This document shows, piece after piece, positions 47,943 through 59,800 of a stretch of 64,000 nucleotides of DNA. The notes beneath the pieces were generated by a model. It was not told the DNA's origin, did no database searches, and saw only the letters and a program-made list of their open reading frames with translations. Numbering within the stretch: position 1 is the stretch's first letter; the number at the start of each line of letters is the position of its first letter. The DNA is from Leuctra nigra (Eukaryota > Arthropoda > Insecta > Plecoptera > Leuctridae): assembly GCA_934045905.1 (NCBI GenBank), contig OW203762.1, positions 20,306,345-20,370,344 on the forward strand, read 5' to 3'. The translations under genes and the position numbers were made by a program.

Positions 47943-50097
47943 TGTAACGTTTTCCCTGCCTCCTCTTTCCCGCCTCATTTAAACCTTACCGCCATCTAGC
48001 TACCCTTAGGCCGGGAGGGAGGGAAAGTCAGGGGAAGTAGGTCCGGAAGTGAAGGAGGGGGAAAAAAGAGGACGAGTCAAGTAAGTGAGAGTCAGAGACG
48101 TCACGGAGTGGTGAGGAGGTTTTGGGATCTAGTGGAGCGGTCGCTCCACCCAGCCAAGTCGTACCGTACACTCACAGTCACTCAACATACCGTAAATGCC
48201 TAATAAACCGAGGAGCAGACCAAACACTTTTACACTCAAGGCTTTTACTGTAAGCAACAACATGGCATTTTCGGCCTACTGGATCATAAAATTGGAAAAT
48301 CTCACATTGTTGTGAAATATCTTAATTTCGAGCTATGGCCCACCCCACTCCATATACTAAATTTGGGAACAGTAGGTTATGCCATTTGAGTGCTAGAGGG
48401 CCGTGAAAACAGTGAAATTACACCCCTTTTAAAACCTATCTGATGATATCAGGAAACACCGCTATCACCGCCACAGCCTAAACGGCTTAGCCGATCGATC
48501 TATAATTTTTACCACATGTGCACTTTTGGCGTCTGAGGTGCCTTTTTATAAATCAAACCGGTAGTCGCCATTTTGAAACCGGAAGTGACGTCATATCTCA
48601 AAAACGGCATAACCGATCGGAACGAAATTTGCGCCAATCGATTCAGACGGTCCTCTTTATGAAATAACAATAGTTAAATTAAAGTTTTCTAATTACTGAA
48701 ACCGGAAATGACGTCATAGTTTAGAGAAATCTGCTTAAATTCACTTCCCTTTATATAAAAACCAACTATATATTCAGAAGGCTTATAATGAAATATTAGT
48801 ATTTATATACATATTAATACCTACAATGTGTAAGAGCTTTCAGCCGCCATTTTGAAAACCGGAAGTGATGCCATATCTCGAAAACGGCTGGACCTATTGG
48901 AACGATGCTTTCGCAATTCTTCATGGCATATCACTTTAAGTTTAAATTTAGCTCCAAACAATATTTTTTTAGTAACTAATTCGGAAATGGCGTATTTTTT
49001 TAAAGGAATTAGCCATTGTTGCCCTAATAAGTTTTACAAATTGTGTAAATAAACTAAAAAAATAAGTGATATCCCCATAAAAAAACACTCCGTGTAAAAA
49101 AACAGCCAAGTCTCTTCAACTAAAAAAAAAAATTATGAAATCTAAAAATTCTGCACTGAAACGTAGTGATATCAAAAAATGAGCCAAGTCAAAACTTTAT
49201 TTGAAAATTAAAAAATACTTGGCGCATCGTTTTTTTAGGGCATTGTAGGTATAGGTACTATAAGTATATGTATTTATATCTAGCCTATACTTCTAAGCTA
49301 TTTATATACACGATGCGCCAAGTATTTTTTAATTTTCAAATAAAGTTTTGACTTGGCTCATTTTTTGATATCACTACGTTTCAGTGCAGAATTTTTAGAT
49401 TTCATATTTTTTTTTTTTTTAGTTGAAGAGACTTGGCTGTTTTTTTACACGGAGTGTTTTTTTATGGGGTAAGATCTACCTCGTGTGAGAGGGATTATAG
49501 CGTAAAAGTAACCTGATTGTTATTGATAAACTGTGCTACTCGAGAACTTTAAGTGTGTGTGTGGGACTGCCTCCGGTTCACGTGGTTGAGGAGACGCAGG
49601 GTCAGCCAGAGTGTGCAAGAAGTGACGAGACCACCGCCATCAAGATCCACCCCAAACGAGACATCCGCCCTCTGAGTGATGTGACCACGAGGACTGGGTA
49701 TTGTACATTATACGATTTACGGTACCTGTCCGGACAGGAGTACAAGTTATTGGTGTAAAAGAGAGACTTACTGCGTGCCAGAAGAGCACAGGGTTATTTT
49801 GGGGGTGGGGGTTATTTGTAAATGCCCCATAGAAGTGTATGTATAATTATTGTCTGATCAGCTAGCGTTTTGGTGTGGGAAAGTTGATTTATGTAAGTGA
49901 GAGAGAGAGAAGAAGATTTGTATGTATAATAATTATTGTCTGATCGGCTACAGGTTTTGTAGGAACGTGGATTTATGTATGAGCGAGAAAGAGAAGCCAA
50001 CATGTTTTATGTTTATGGAATAAAAGCATTTGTTCATTAATAAGGGTTCCTAGTTCTACCCGTCATTTTTAGTTGTAAAGTGAAACTAGGTGGCGCC
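47943..50097 (+). mobile_element. LTR-retrotransposon fragment (LTR plus primer-binding-site-like sequence)
   Basis: Starts TGTAACGTTTTCCCTGCCTC and reaches TGGCGCCCATCCCGGC at 50091, which looks like a primer-binding site just after an LTR. AATAAA precedes the end by about 70 bp. An 82-bp imperfect tandem repeat (TATAATTATTGTCTGATC) lies at about 49840-50000. It is interrupted by copy B at 48128-49469. No gag-pol is present. The 5' border is a guess. Confidence 0.4.
48128..49469 (-). mobile_element. Helitron-like element, copy B
   Basis: Same ends as copy A: the GTGGAGCGGTCGCTCCAC hairpin with CTAG on one side and CCCCATAAAAAAACACTCCG on the other, between host A and T. The large terminal hairpin has arms 49072-49229 and 49311-49469. 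It is shorter than copies A and D because several internal ACCGGAAGTGACGTCA blocks are missing. Inserted in the LTR fragment. Confidence 0.75.
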
Positions 50098-50514
50098 CAT
50101 CCCGGCATTCGCCGACTGCCTCCCCTTTCCCCTCTGCCCCCTTACCCCCCTCTCTGCCGAGACCGACCCGGTGAAGCAAGCTAGCCGGCATCCAGCGAAT
50201 CACCAGGTATGTGATGGGCACAGTTTACATACTCCAAGTCAAACTCCTAAACCGATAAATCGAATAATGTGTTAACGAATATTAGATAATATAAAATTTC
50301 AAAAGTCATTTTTCGGGATTTTGTGGACCTTTTTTAATAGTTTTAAGGTACTATTTGCCTGCCTTTTTTGACGTTTCAATGGTCATAAACATCCTAGCCC
50401 TAATGATAATTAATACAATAGAAATGTTATTCAGAAACCGTAAAAGACTTTATTCTACTGCATTTTTTACTCAGTTTTGTGGACGGTAAATGTTGATTTG
50501 TCATGTAGATAATA

Positions 50515-51841
50515 TCCCCATAAAAAACACTCCGTGTAAAAACACCAGCCAAGTCTCTTCAACTATAAAAAAATAAAATAAATCTAAAAATTCAGCACTG
50601 AAAAGTAGTGATATCAAAAAATGGGCCAAGTCAAAACTTAATTTTAAAAACCAAAATATACTTGGCACATCGTGTACATATAAATAGTATAGAATATGCC
50701 AAAAATTAAATTTACGTGAATATATATATAATATACCTACAATACTCTTAAAAACGATGCGCCAAGTATATTTTGGTTTTTAAAATTAAGTTTTGACTTG
50801 GCCCATTTTTTGATATCACTACTTTTCAGTGCTGAATTTTTAGATTTATTTTATTTTTTTATAGTTGAAGAGACTTGGCTGGTGTTTTTACAATGAGTGT
50901 TTTTTATGGGGATATCACTAATTTTTTTAGTTTATTTACACAACTTGTAACACATATTGGAACAACAATGACTAATTCCTTTGAAAAAATAAGCCATTTC
51001 CAATTTGTAAGGGAATGTTGCGTTTGGTATCAAAATATGCTTAAAGTGATATTACATAAAGAAAAGAGAAAGATCCGTTCCAATCAGTCCAGCCGTTTTC
51101 GAGATATGGCATCACTTCCGGTTAGCAATATGGCGGCTGAAATCACTGCCACCTAGAATTTACTTATATAAATGTTTTGTATTATTATAAGCCTTCTGAA
51201 TATGTAGTTAATGTAGTAAGAGGTGATTAAAGTCGGATTCTTAATTTTTATGACGTCATTTCCGGTTTCGGTAATAGCACACTTCTTTTTAGATGATTGA
51301 TGTTTCATAAAGATGACCGTCTGAATCATTTGGCGCTAGTTTCATTCCGATCGGTCCAGTCGGTTTCGAGATATGACGTCACTTCCGGTTTCAAAATGGC
51401 GGCTTCCGGTTGGTTTTATAAAAAGGCACCTCAGACGCCAAAAGTGCACATGTGGTAAAAATTTCAGATCGATCGGTTAAGCCGTTTAGGCTGTGGCGGT
51501 GATAGCGGTGTTTCCTGATATCATCATCATCATCTGAAGAAGAAGAAGAAGATGAAAGTGATGTAATTTCACGATTTTCAAGGCCCTCTAGCTCGCAAAT
51601 GGTATAACCTATTGTTGGCTCACTTTGAATATTTGGTAGGGGGGTCCATAGCTCCAAATTAAAATATTTCTCAACAATGTGATATTTCCCATTTTTGAGA
51701 TCCAGTAGGCCGGAAATGCTATGTTGTTGCTTATAGTAAAAGTGTTTGGTCTGCTCCTCAGTTTATTAGGCATTTACGGTATGTTGAGTGACTGTGAGTG
51801 TACTGTACGACTTGGCTGGGTGGAGCGACCGCTCCACTAGA
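50515..51841 (+). mobile_element. Helitron-like element, copy C (opposite orientation)
   Basis: Begins TCCCCATAAAAAACACTCCG and ends GTGGAGCGACCGCTCCAC then CTAGA, with host A before and T after. The terminal hairpin arms are 50515-50672 and 50755-50912. Its arms differ from copies A and D at many bases (for example CCAAAATATACTTGG), yet still pair with each other. It retains the longest open cargo-like reading frame of the family on its minus strand (51391-51657). Confidence 0.75.
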
Positions 51842-52292
51842 TAATCTAAACAGGCTAACATTACATAGGGTAAAACGTGTAAATACCTTCAGTAGAAATA
51901 TGCATTTATTTTGAAGACAGAATAGTATCAACAAATGAGAAATCGTTGTAGCAAGACTGAAATATAAAAGCAGTACCTTAACTGAAAACATTTGTGGATT
52001 TCCAGATGTGGCAAATCATTTTGTAATACCCTACTGATAATTCCGCAGTTAACTAAACAGTTATTAGTATTTTAATGGACATAATGATACATTAATATTG
52101 CATTTACCTACACAAGCAACGCAAAATGATAAAAGCGTGTGATCATAAATTCATAATCTCTCCAGACACATTCAGTAAGTATAAAGTGAATAGCGAACTA
52201 TTGTTCAGTGCAGTGATTGTAGTGCAGTGTGGGAAGACCATACTTGTAACTGAATCACACGCGTTTTGCTCATTAATGTAACCCTGAGATAA

Positions 52293-54174
52293 TCTAGTGG
52301 AGCGGTCGCTCCACGCCAGCCAAGTCGTACGGCGCGCGCACACTCTCATTTAAAAAGGCTGGAGCAACCCACTTTTACCCTCCCTTCTTACCTCTATGCT
52401 TTTACTGTAAGCATCAAAGTGGCATTTTCGGCCTTCTGGATCTTAAAATTGGAAAATCTCCCATTGTTGCGAAATATGTTAATTTCGAGCTATGGCCCAC
52501 CCTACAACATATACCAAATTTGGGAACAATAGGTTACTCCCTTTGCGCGCTAGAGGGCCGTGAAAACAGTGTTTTAGGGCGGTTTTAATCAGTAATCTTA
52601 GTAGTAGTAGTAGTAGTAGTCTCCTGGAATTCAAATCCGGTAAACAGGCCACAGCCTAAACGGCTAAACCGATTGATCTCAAATTTTTACCACGTGTACA
52701 CTTTTGGCGTCTGATTTGCCCTCGCCCCCATGACTTTTTTTGTGCCGCCATTTTGAAACCGGACGTGACGTCATATCTCGTCAACGGCTGGACCGATTTG
52801 AACAAAATTTACGCCAAACGATTTAGACGGTCAACTTTATAGGTCATCAGTAGCAAAAGACTAAAAAATTATGTTAATGAAACCGGAAATGACGTAATAA
52901 AATTTGAAATACATCGATTGGCATTTCGGCGACAAAGTTTGATCCGATAATTTTGATATTTATGTAACGTATGTACTTTAGACATCTCATGTGACTTGTT
53001 ATAAAACCAACCGGAAGACGCCATTTTGAAACCGGAAGTGACATCATATCTCAATAACGGTTAAATAGATTTGAACGATACCAGCGCTAAACAATTTAGA
53101 CGGTCATCTTTATGTATTATCATCAATAATATTTGCAGTTTCCCATACCGAAACCGGAAATGACGTCACACATTTTAATAATCTCACAAATTTACATTTT
53201 GATGCAATAAATACTATTTGAGACAGCTTATAATAAAATGTAATCATGATAAATTATAATTCAAGGAGTCAGAGAATTCAGCCGCCATTTTGAAACCGGA
53301 AGTAACGTCATATCTCGAAAACTGGTAGACAGATCGGCATGAAACTAGCGCCAAACGATTCGGAAGGCCATCTCTATGGAATAGGAACAGTCAAACTAGA
53401 ATTTTCCTATTTATGAGACCGGAAATGCCGTCAATAAAATTTATAAATTATTATAATCCCCTCCTATACAATAAATACATATTCAGAAAACTTAAAATGA
53501 TACACATCATTTATAGATATAAATTCTATGTGGCAGTGCAGTACGTTCAGCAGCTATTTTGAATACCGAAGTGTTGCCATATCTCGGAACTGGGTTGACC
53601 GATTGGAATGAAACCTTTGCTATTCTTCATAAAAGATCATTTAAAGCAAATATTTAGAACCATACGCTGTTTTTCATTAGTAGTACCTAACCAAATTGTA
53701 AAGGGTGATTTTTTTAAAGGATTTAGTAATTGTTCATTCGATATGTGTCACAAGTTGTAAGAATAAACTAAAAAAAGGAGTGATATCCCCATAAAAAACA
53801 CTTCGTGTAAAAATACCAGCCAAGTCTCTTCAACTAAAAAAAATATGAAATCTAAAAATTCTGCACTGAAAAGTAGTGATATCAAAAAATTAGCCAAGTC
53901 AAAACTTTATTTGAAAATCAAAAAATACTTGGCGCATCGTTTTTTTAGGGCATTATAGGTTAACTATTATATTTGATGTATATTTTATATCTGGCCTATA
54001 CTTCTAAGCTATTTATATACACGATGCGCCAAGTATTTTTTGATTTTCAAATAAAGTTTTGACTTGGCTAATTTTTTGATATCACTACTTTTCAGTGCAG
54101 AATTTTTAGATTTCATATTTTTTTTAGTTGAAGAGACTTGGCTGGTATTTTTACACGAAGTGTTTTTTTATGGG
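52293..54174 (-). mobile_element. Helitron-like element, copy D
   Basis: Ends match copy A (CTAGTGGAGCGGTCGCTCCA and ...TGTTTTTTTATGGG, here with three G). Terminal hairpin arms are 53786-53939 and about 54022-54174. It is the closest relative of copy A along its whole length, but lacks the 389-bp SINE found there. Immediately after its end lies a ceramide-synthase fragment. Confidence 0.75.
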
Positions 54175-54177
54175 TAA

Positions 54178-54230
54178 TGAATAGTTTACAAGTTGTTTAG
54201 CTCCTCTAGGAGCCAAGACATTGGGTTTCT
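54178..54230 (+). pseudogene. 5' fragment of a third ceramide synthase copy
   Basis: ATGAATAGTTTACAA at the start is identical to the first 15 coding bases of the ceramide synthase at 34375. It is followed by GTTGTTTAGCTCCTCTAGG and AGCCAAGACATTGGGTT, matching with a 3-base gap and a few substitutions for about 50 bp. The similarity then ends. An in-frame TAG results from the indel. The fragment abuts the end of Helitron-like copy D by three bases. It is closer to copy 1 than to copy 2. Confidence 0.75.
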
Positions 54231-55843
54231 TAGATTTGCAAGGAAATATTCATAGATAAACGTATATTTTCGACCATGTTGGAAGATTTCAGGTTAGTTT
54301 TCATTTATTACTAGCATTAATCGGAGATATTTTGTATAAGAAGTGATTTTATACTTATTAAAGCTTATTTGCACCCCACAATAATTGCACGGGAGTTAAT
54401 AACATCAATAAAATACAAAAAATATAGATTGACAGCAATTCTAGGTTGAAGAGCTCCAGGATGGTCGTGGCTTTTGAGCGTCACGTTCAAACTTGTTTTT
54501 ATGGATTATCATCCACTCACTCTATGCGTCTCTATGCGTCTAAGGACTCAGGTATTATTGAGCAAAATCATATGACTGGTGGATATAAAATGAACAGTTT
54601 TTGCGATCAAGTGCGATTTTGGAATGTTTTCATTTTACTAACATTTTATTATATATGAAAAAAAATCAGCTAAATAGGCCAAGAACTTAAAATTTTGAAA
54701 AGTATATTAAATTTGTTTTGTATCGATAAGATATTCACTGCAAATTGATCATTTTAAAATCATTACAACTTGCAACAGCTGGAAATCTGTGGTCGTGATA
54801 GAATCATAGTCACACCTGAATGGGTATCATCATGTAACTCTCTTACAATGCCACTCGGCATTGAGTCAAAGTTAGACAATGTGATCTCGAGCGAGATGAG
54901 AATATCACGTGAGATGAGAACTAAGAGTGTTACCATTGTATGTGCATGTTTCCTGTGAGATCAATCAGTCACCTCATCGACTGTCCCAGTGAGATGATAA
55001 GGTGATGATCACAGTCATCCGCACATAACATGTATTTCATCATTAAATTATATGTATTTTTTTATTTCTACGTAGTTCATGCTTGTCGATAAAGTTAGAG
55101 ATGTCAGTTAATTTCTAAACTGATCATAAATTAAGAAAGAAATTATAAATTATTTTATTCGAGGAAATTGCTGGCAGCAGAAATTAACCTAATGATAATT
55201 TTAGAAAGAGCCAAAATATTATTTATAACGTAATTAAGGGTTCTGTAAAATGTGTGGAATAAAAAACTATTCTCTAATGCTATGTTTTTTTTATTACATC
55301 GGTTATTTTTTACGGTGACTGTATGCATGAAAATAGGAGAGAATTGTTACGAGGACCATCTGAATAATTATGATTGATCGTGCATGTAATGTTTTATTAT
55401 GTCTTTGAAAGAGAAGTGAGATAATAAAATCACACCTACTTGTCTTACACTTTAATTACATGACGTACTATAAAGCTTTTATACATAAAGTAAAGTAGTA
55501 TTACTAAAATTCAGCGGAAGTTATTTGGCACAACAACTCTAAAGGGCAAATTTACATGTACCTACACTATAGATCTAACATTAAAATAATGTCATGGTAT
55601 ACAATTATATTTTAAATATTTATTATACATTCTTCTACGATTACCTTGACATATGTTTTAAACTTTACATATACCAACATAATATATTTAATTTAATTTT
55701 TATGTCACAGTAGGTATACTTACTAAAAATTAACTACCTATACTACAAATTTGAACACGCGTTCTATTTTCACTATCAAAATATGTGCATTTTAAGAGTC
55801 CGTTGCATCAGTTGCTTCGCATTTAGGTTACATAAATAAATAT
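54231..55843. other. Intergenic, no gene seen
   Basis: AT-rich sequence between the ceramide-synthase fragment and the repeat array past the HSPA12-type gene. Short reading frames only, none with a recognisable domain or splice context. Confidence 0.5.
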
Positions 55844-56875
55844 CATGCGGTGAGAAAGTCGACCTTCATCTGGACTAACTGCCCGGAAGCGACGTCCAAC
55901 GCCGACGCTTATTTCTTCGTACACCCGAACAACATCCTCTCTGCGACCACCCTCCGCCTCCTTGTCAACGAGGATTATGCTACTGTCGCTATCATCATGC
56001 AGTGAGAAAGTCCACCTCCATCTGGACCAGCTGCCCGGAAGCGATCCGTCCAACGCCGACGCGGATATCTCCGTCCCGCCGAACACCATCCTCTCTGCGA
56101 CCACCCTCCGCCTCCTTGTCAACGAGGACTATGCTTCTGTCTCTATCATCATGCGGTGAGAAAGTCGACCTCAATCTGAACCAACTGTCCAGAAGCGACG
56201 TCCAACGCCGACATCTCCGTCCCCCCGAACAACATCCTCTCTGCGACCACCCTCCGCCTCCTTGTCAACGAGGACTATGCTTCTGTCGCTATCATCATGT
56301 GGTGAGAAAGTCGACCTCAATCTGAACCAACTGTCCAGAAGCGACGTCCAACGCCGACATCTCCGTCCCCCCGAACAACATCCCCTCTGCGACCACCCTC
56401 CGCCTCCTTGTCAACGAGGATTATGCTACTGTCTCTATCATCATGAGGTGAGAAAGTCCACCTCCATCTGAACCAGTTGTCCGGAAGCGACGTCCAATGC
56501 TTATATCTCCGTCCCCCCGAACAACATCCTCTCTGCGACCACCCTCCGCCTCCTTGTCAACGAGGACTATGCTTCTGTCTCTATCATCATGCAGTGAGAA
56601 AGTCGACCTCAATCTGAACCAGCTGTCCGGAATCGACGTCCAACTCCGACGCCGATGTCTCCGTCCCCCCGAACAACATCCTCTCTGCGACCACCCTCCG
56701 CCTCCTGGTCAGCGAGGAATGCTTCTGTCTCTATCATCATGCGGTGAGAAAGTCGACCTCTATCTGAACCAGCTGTCCAGAAGCGACGTCCAACGCCGAC
56801 GCCGATATCTCCGTCCCGCCGAACACCATCCTCGTGTGGATCTCTCTCCGACCACCCTCCTCCTTGTCGACGAGG
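55844..56875 (-). repeat. Seven-copy ~150-bp array of the HSPA12 terminal coding segment and 3' UTR
   Basis: Units are marked by TGAGAAAGTC at 55851, 56003, 56157, 56303, 56449, 56595 and 56745, with spacings of 152, 154, 146, 146, 146 and 150. On the minus strand the unit at 56745-56875 is the genuine C-terminal coding sequence (about LVDKEEGGRRE to VDFLTA and stop). The six further units follow the stop codon and are diverged copies of the same exon end with the sequence just past it. They cannot be translated from the main start. Confidence 0.9.
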
Positions 56876-59800
56876 TTGAGACTCAGCGTGCCGCAGCGAC
56901 TGACGCCGGGGTCCGTGATGAAGCTGACGTCGTCGTCGTTGGCGGAGTAGATCTTGATCTCGATGCGGTTTTGCGTTGCGCAAGCCGGCGTGTAACGACG
57001 CAACACAGTCTCGCCAAGCTCGACGGACTGCTCGATGGTGACGAACTTGTCGAGCAAGTCGGCGCACCACTCGACGCCGTCCTTCACTATCAGCTTCTCT
57101 GTGAACGTGAGGAACATTTCAATTTGCAATAGTTTGATAGATCAAGTTGGGCATATTAATTTTAACTGTTTTAGGATGAAGGATCACGTTCTACACCGAC
57201 AAAAGAAATGTTATGACCATCTCGTAGAAGATTACGAATATTTTGCTCTTTGTACATTATTGACTGCTTTTTAAGATAGATCTTGTAAAAGTCACGAACA
57301 TCTTGAAAATTTTGAAATTAAATCGTCTTTTTATGCATGTTATCTTCAAATTTTATTTTGCTAGGCATTACGATCAATGAAAGTATCATAATTGGTATTT
57401 ATTAATCTGATTAATAATAAATATGAGAATTTTTGACCAACTCGGATGTATTTTAATGGAACAAAATTATTACTTCACAACTCTACGAACAGAACTCGTA
57501 TCACAACATTGAGGTGATGTTAATACCAGTAATTGAAGATCTTATCAAAATTGCGGAGTAATTTCATGACGCAACTGCACTCGTGCTATAATCAGAGCAG
57601 ATGATTACACTCAACGTCAAGTTTTACTACATCCTTAGCGTGCATCGCGATTGCAATTATTATTGCCGCAATTGGATGTGAAATTTTGTATTGATCAAAA
57701 TGATGACATGTTATTAGTGCAAATTCAAATTAATAGGAATTATGACTACGTAAGTGAAAACTATTTGGAATAAGATATTTAAATTCAATGACGTTGGTGA
57801 TAGACTTGATAACTTTTGGCATTTCTTCCTTCAAGAAACCTATTCCAAGTGATTTGCAACGCCGATAGTTAACAATTGAATCAGGGCTGTAGTACCAAAG
57901 TGAATACATATACAAGCAATGTTAAAAGAACTGGTGCTCGATGGCCAGCCTGTAGAGATGTGACCTTCTCATTGAAATAGCACATTATAGGCTAAATATT
58001 GAAGCTACAAAGTTGACTCTTTGTACATCATTGAGAGCTTATAAAAAGTACACCTACTAAAAGTTATTATATTTTGCATTAACCAAACATAATTTGAAAT
58101 TAATCTAATTTTATAATATGAAAACTGCTCGTAGTTTTTTGACATCTAGTAAAAAAATATAGTTGTGAACAATACTAAATAATCAATTAATTATCTACAC
58201 TTTAAATATTATTGAGTGAAAATCGCTCCAAAATGAGTTAAATCCACTCAAGAATGATACGATTATGTGCACTTTCCATCCTCTTCGAGTGGATTTCACT
58301 CTTTCAAATTTAGCGTGTACAACGTATCGCTTCAAAATTACTAGTATGTCATCAACGAGAGGGCCACTATTCTAAAATTTCGGAAATCTTTATTGGTCGT
58401 CCTTCCCCTAAAACATGTTTAATTTCCTGGAAAATGTTATGTTCATTATCAAGGGTTTATTCTCCTGTTTTTTTCGAGCCGAAGTTCTGTATAACTTTTT
58501 CCAATAGAACGCACTCTAATTCACACTGAAATTCTCTCAACTTACCTCTCGGATGCAGGCAAGGATCAAACCTCTTCATGACGCCGACGCCGTACGTCTG
58601 TTTCGAGCGTCGCGTCGTGATGAGATTGGGATTCAAACCGAACAGAACCGCCCCTCTCAAGATCGCCAGTGAAACACCTTGAGGTATGATCACGTTCACC
58701 CTCTCCTTGAACGCCGTCCTCACTTCGTTCTGCAGGATCTGTGACTCCGCGAACCCGCCGACCAGGAAGAGGTACTCGATGTGGCCGACGTTGGGGGCGT
58801 CGAGGACGTCGCGGATGTGGGCGAGGATCTTGGCGATGGTCGGACCGAAGAGTTCGCGCATCACGCTCGGCTGGAGCCGCAGCATTCCTTGAGATGACCA
58901 ACTGATCTCTTTGCGGCCGAGTTTCTTCACGGCGTGTTCCACCTGAGCAAAGGATTGAGTTCAGACAGAATTTAGGAGTTGTGCATTCTGTGACATGAAA
59001 GAAGATAATTTGAGCGAAGTCAAAATAGATGAGTGTTCATTTGTAAGAAGTGCAAATCAACAACTCCAACTAACGAAGCTTGGAATGGGTGCTTTTAGTT
59101 GATTGCAATCATATGAAAGAATATCGAGTAAACCATTACCTAACATGACATTTTCATTCGAGGATTTTATTTATTTTCACATGATAATTATTTTGCAATG
59201 AAGGAAAATTGAGTTTTAATGATTGTATGAAGTATTTTTCTCATAATTGGAAACGACGTTTCAAGTTTTGTTGCACGTCAAATCAGGATTATGAATTAAA
59301 TTCAGAGAATGGACTGAATAAGGCACCTCCTTGACCACAAAGCTAAATATTTGTTCTTTCAAATATCGCACAATAACTATTCTTATACTTCACACCCACT
59401 TTCAGGAAAGCACTAATGTAATCTAATACAGCGTTTATTTGAATTGACTGTATTTAAAATTAAATAACTGAATTTTGTAAAATAAACGCTAATCAGAAGA
59501 ATTAATTTAATTTTCTGAAAACCTTAAATTTTACCAAATATGAACATCTAAAGCTTTATTATTAAATCCATGGCCATGGATTAACTCTATTCCTTCGTTT
59601 TAGCATTCGCAAAATGCACAATTTCTAAATTTTGTAAATTTTTGTACTTCGCAAAGTACAAATTTGCAGATATTAAGTTCGTAGCGATCAGTTCGTTTCA
59701 ATGTATCAGTTCGCTATTTCAGTTGTGCCTAAAGGTGTAGTAGAAACATTAAAGCTGTTCTTTGTCGTTACTTAAATTATTGCAATTTATTTTAAACACA

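Larger units (their letters stand above)
47639..50400. mobile_element. 2762-bp inverted-repeat DNA element containing other transposons
   Basis: Perfect 15-bp ends GGGCTAGGATGTTTA and TAAACATCCTAGCCC are flanked by an exact 12-bp direct repeat TAATGATAATTA (47627-47638 and 50401-50412). The interior holds an LTR fragment, itself interrupted by Helitron-like copy B. A 12-bp duplication is longer than usual for hAT or PIF-type elements, so the superfamily is unassigned. Confidence 0.75.

Noticed and set aside
50875..51156. 93-codon open frame near 50.9 kb
   Set aside because: It lies within the terminal hairpin arm and interior of Helitron-like copy C and encodes only repeat sequence.
38792..54174. 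Confident assignment of copies A-D to canonical Helitrons
   Set aside because: The A/T insertion context, TC start and 3' hairpin fit, but the end reads CTAGA rather than CTRR and no Rep/helicase is present. Kept as Helitron-like only.
56497..57132. 211-codon plus-strand open frame
   Set aside because: It is antisense to the last HSPA12 exon and its repeat copies. The opposite strand carries the family-matching protein with correct splice phase.
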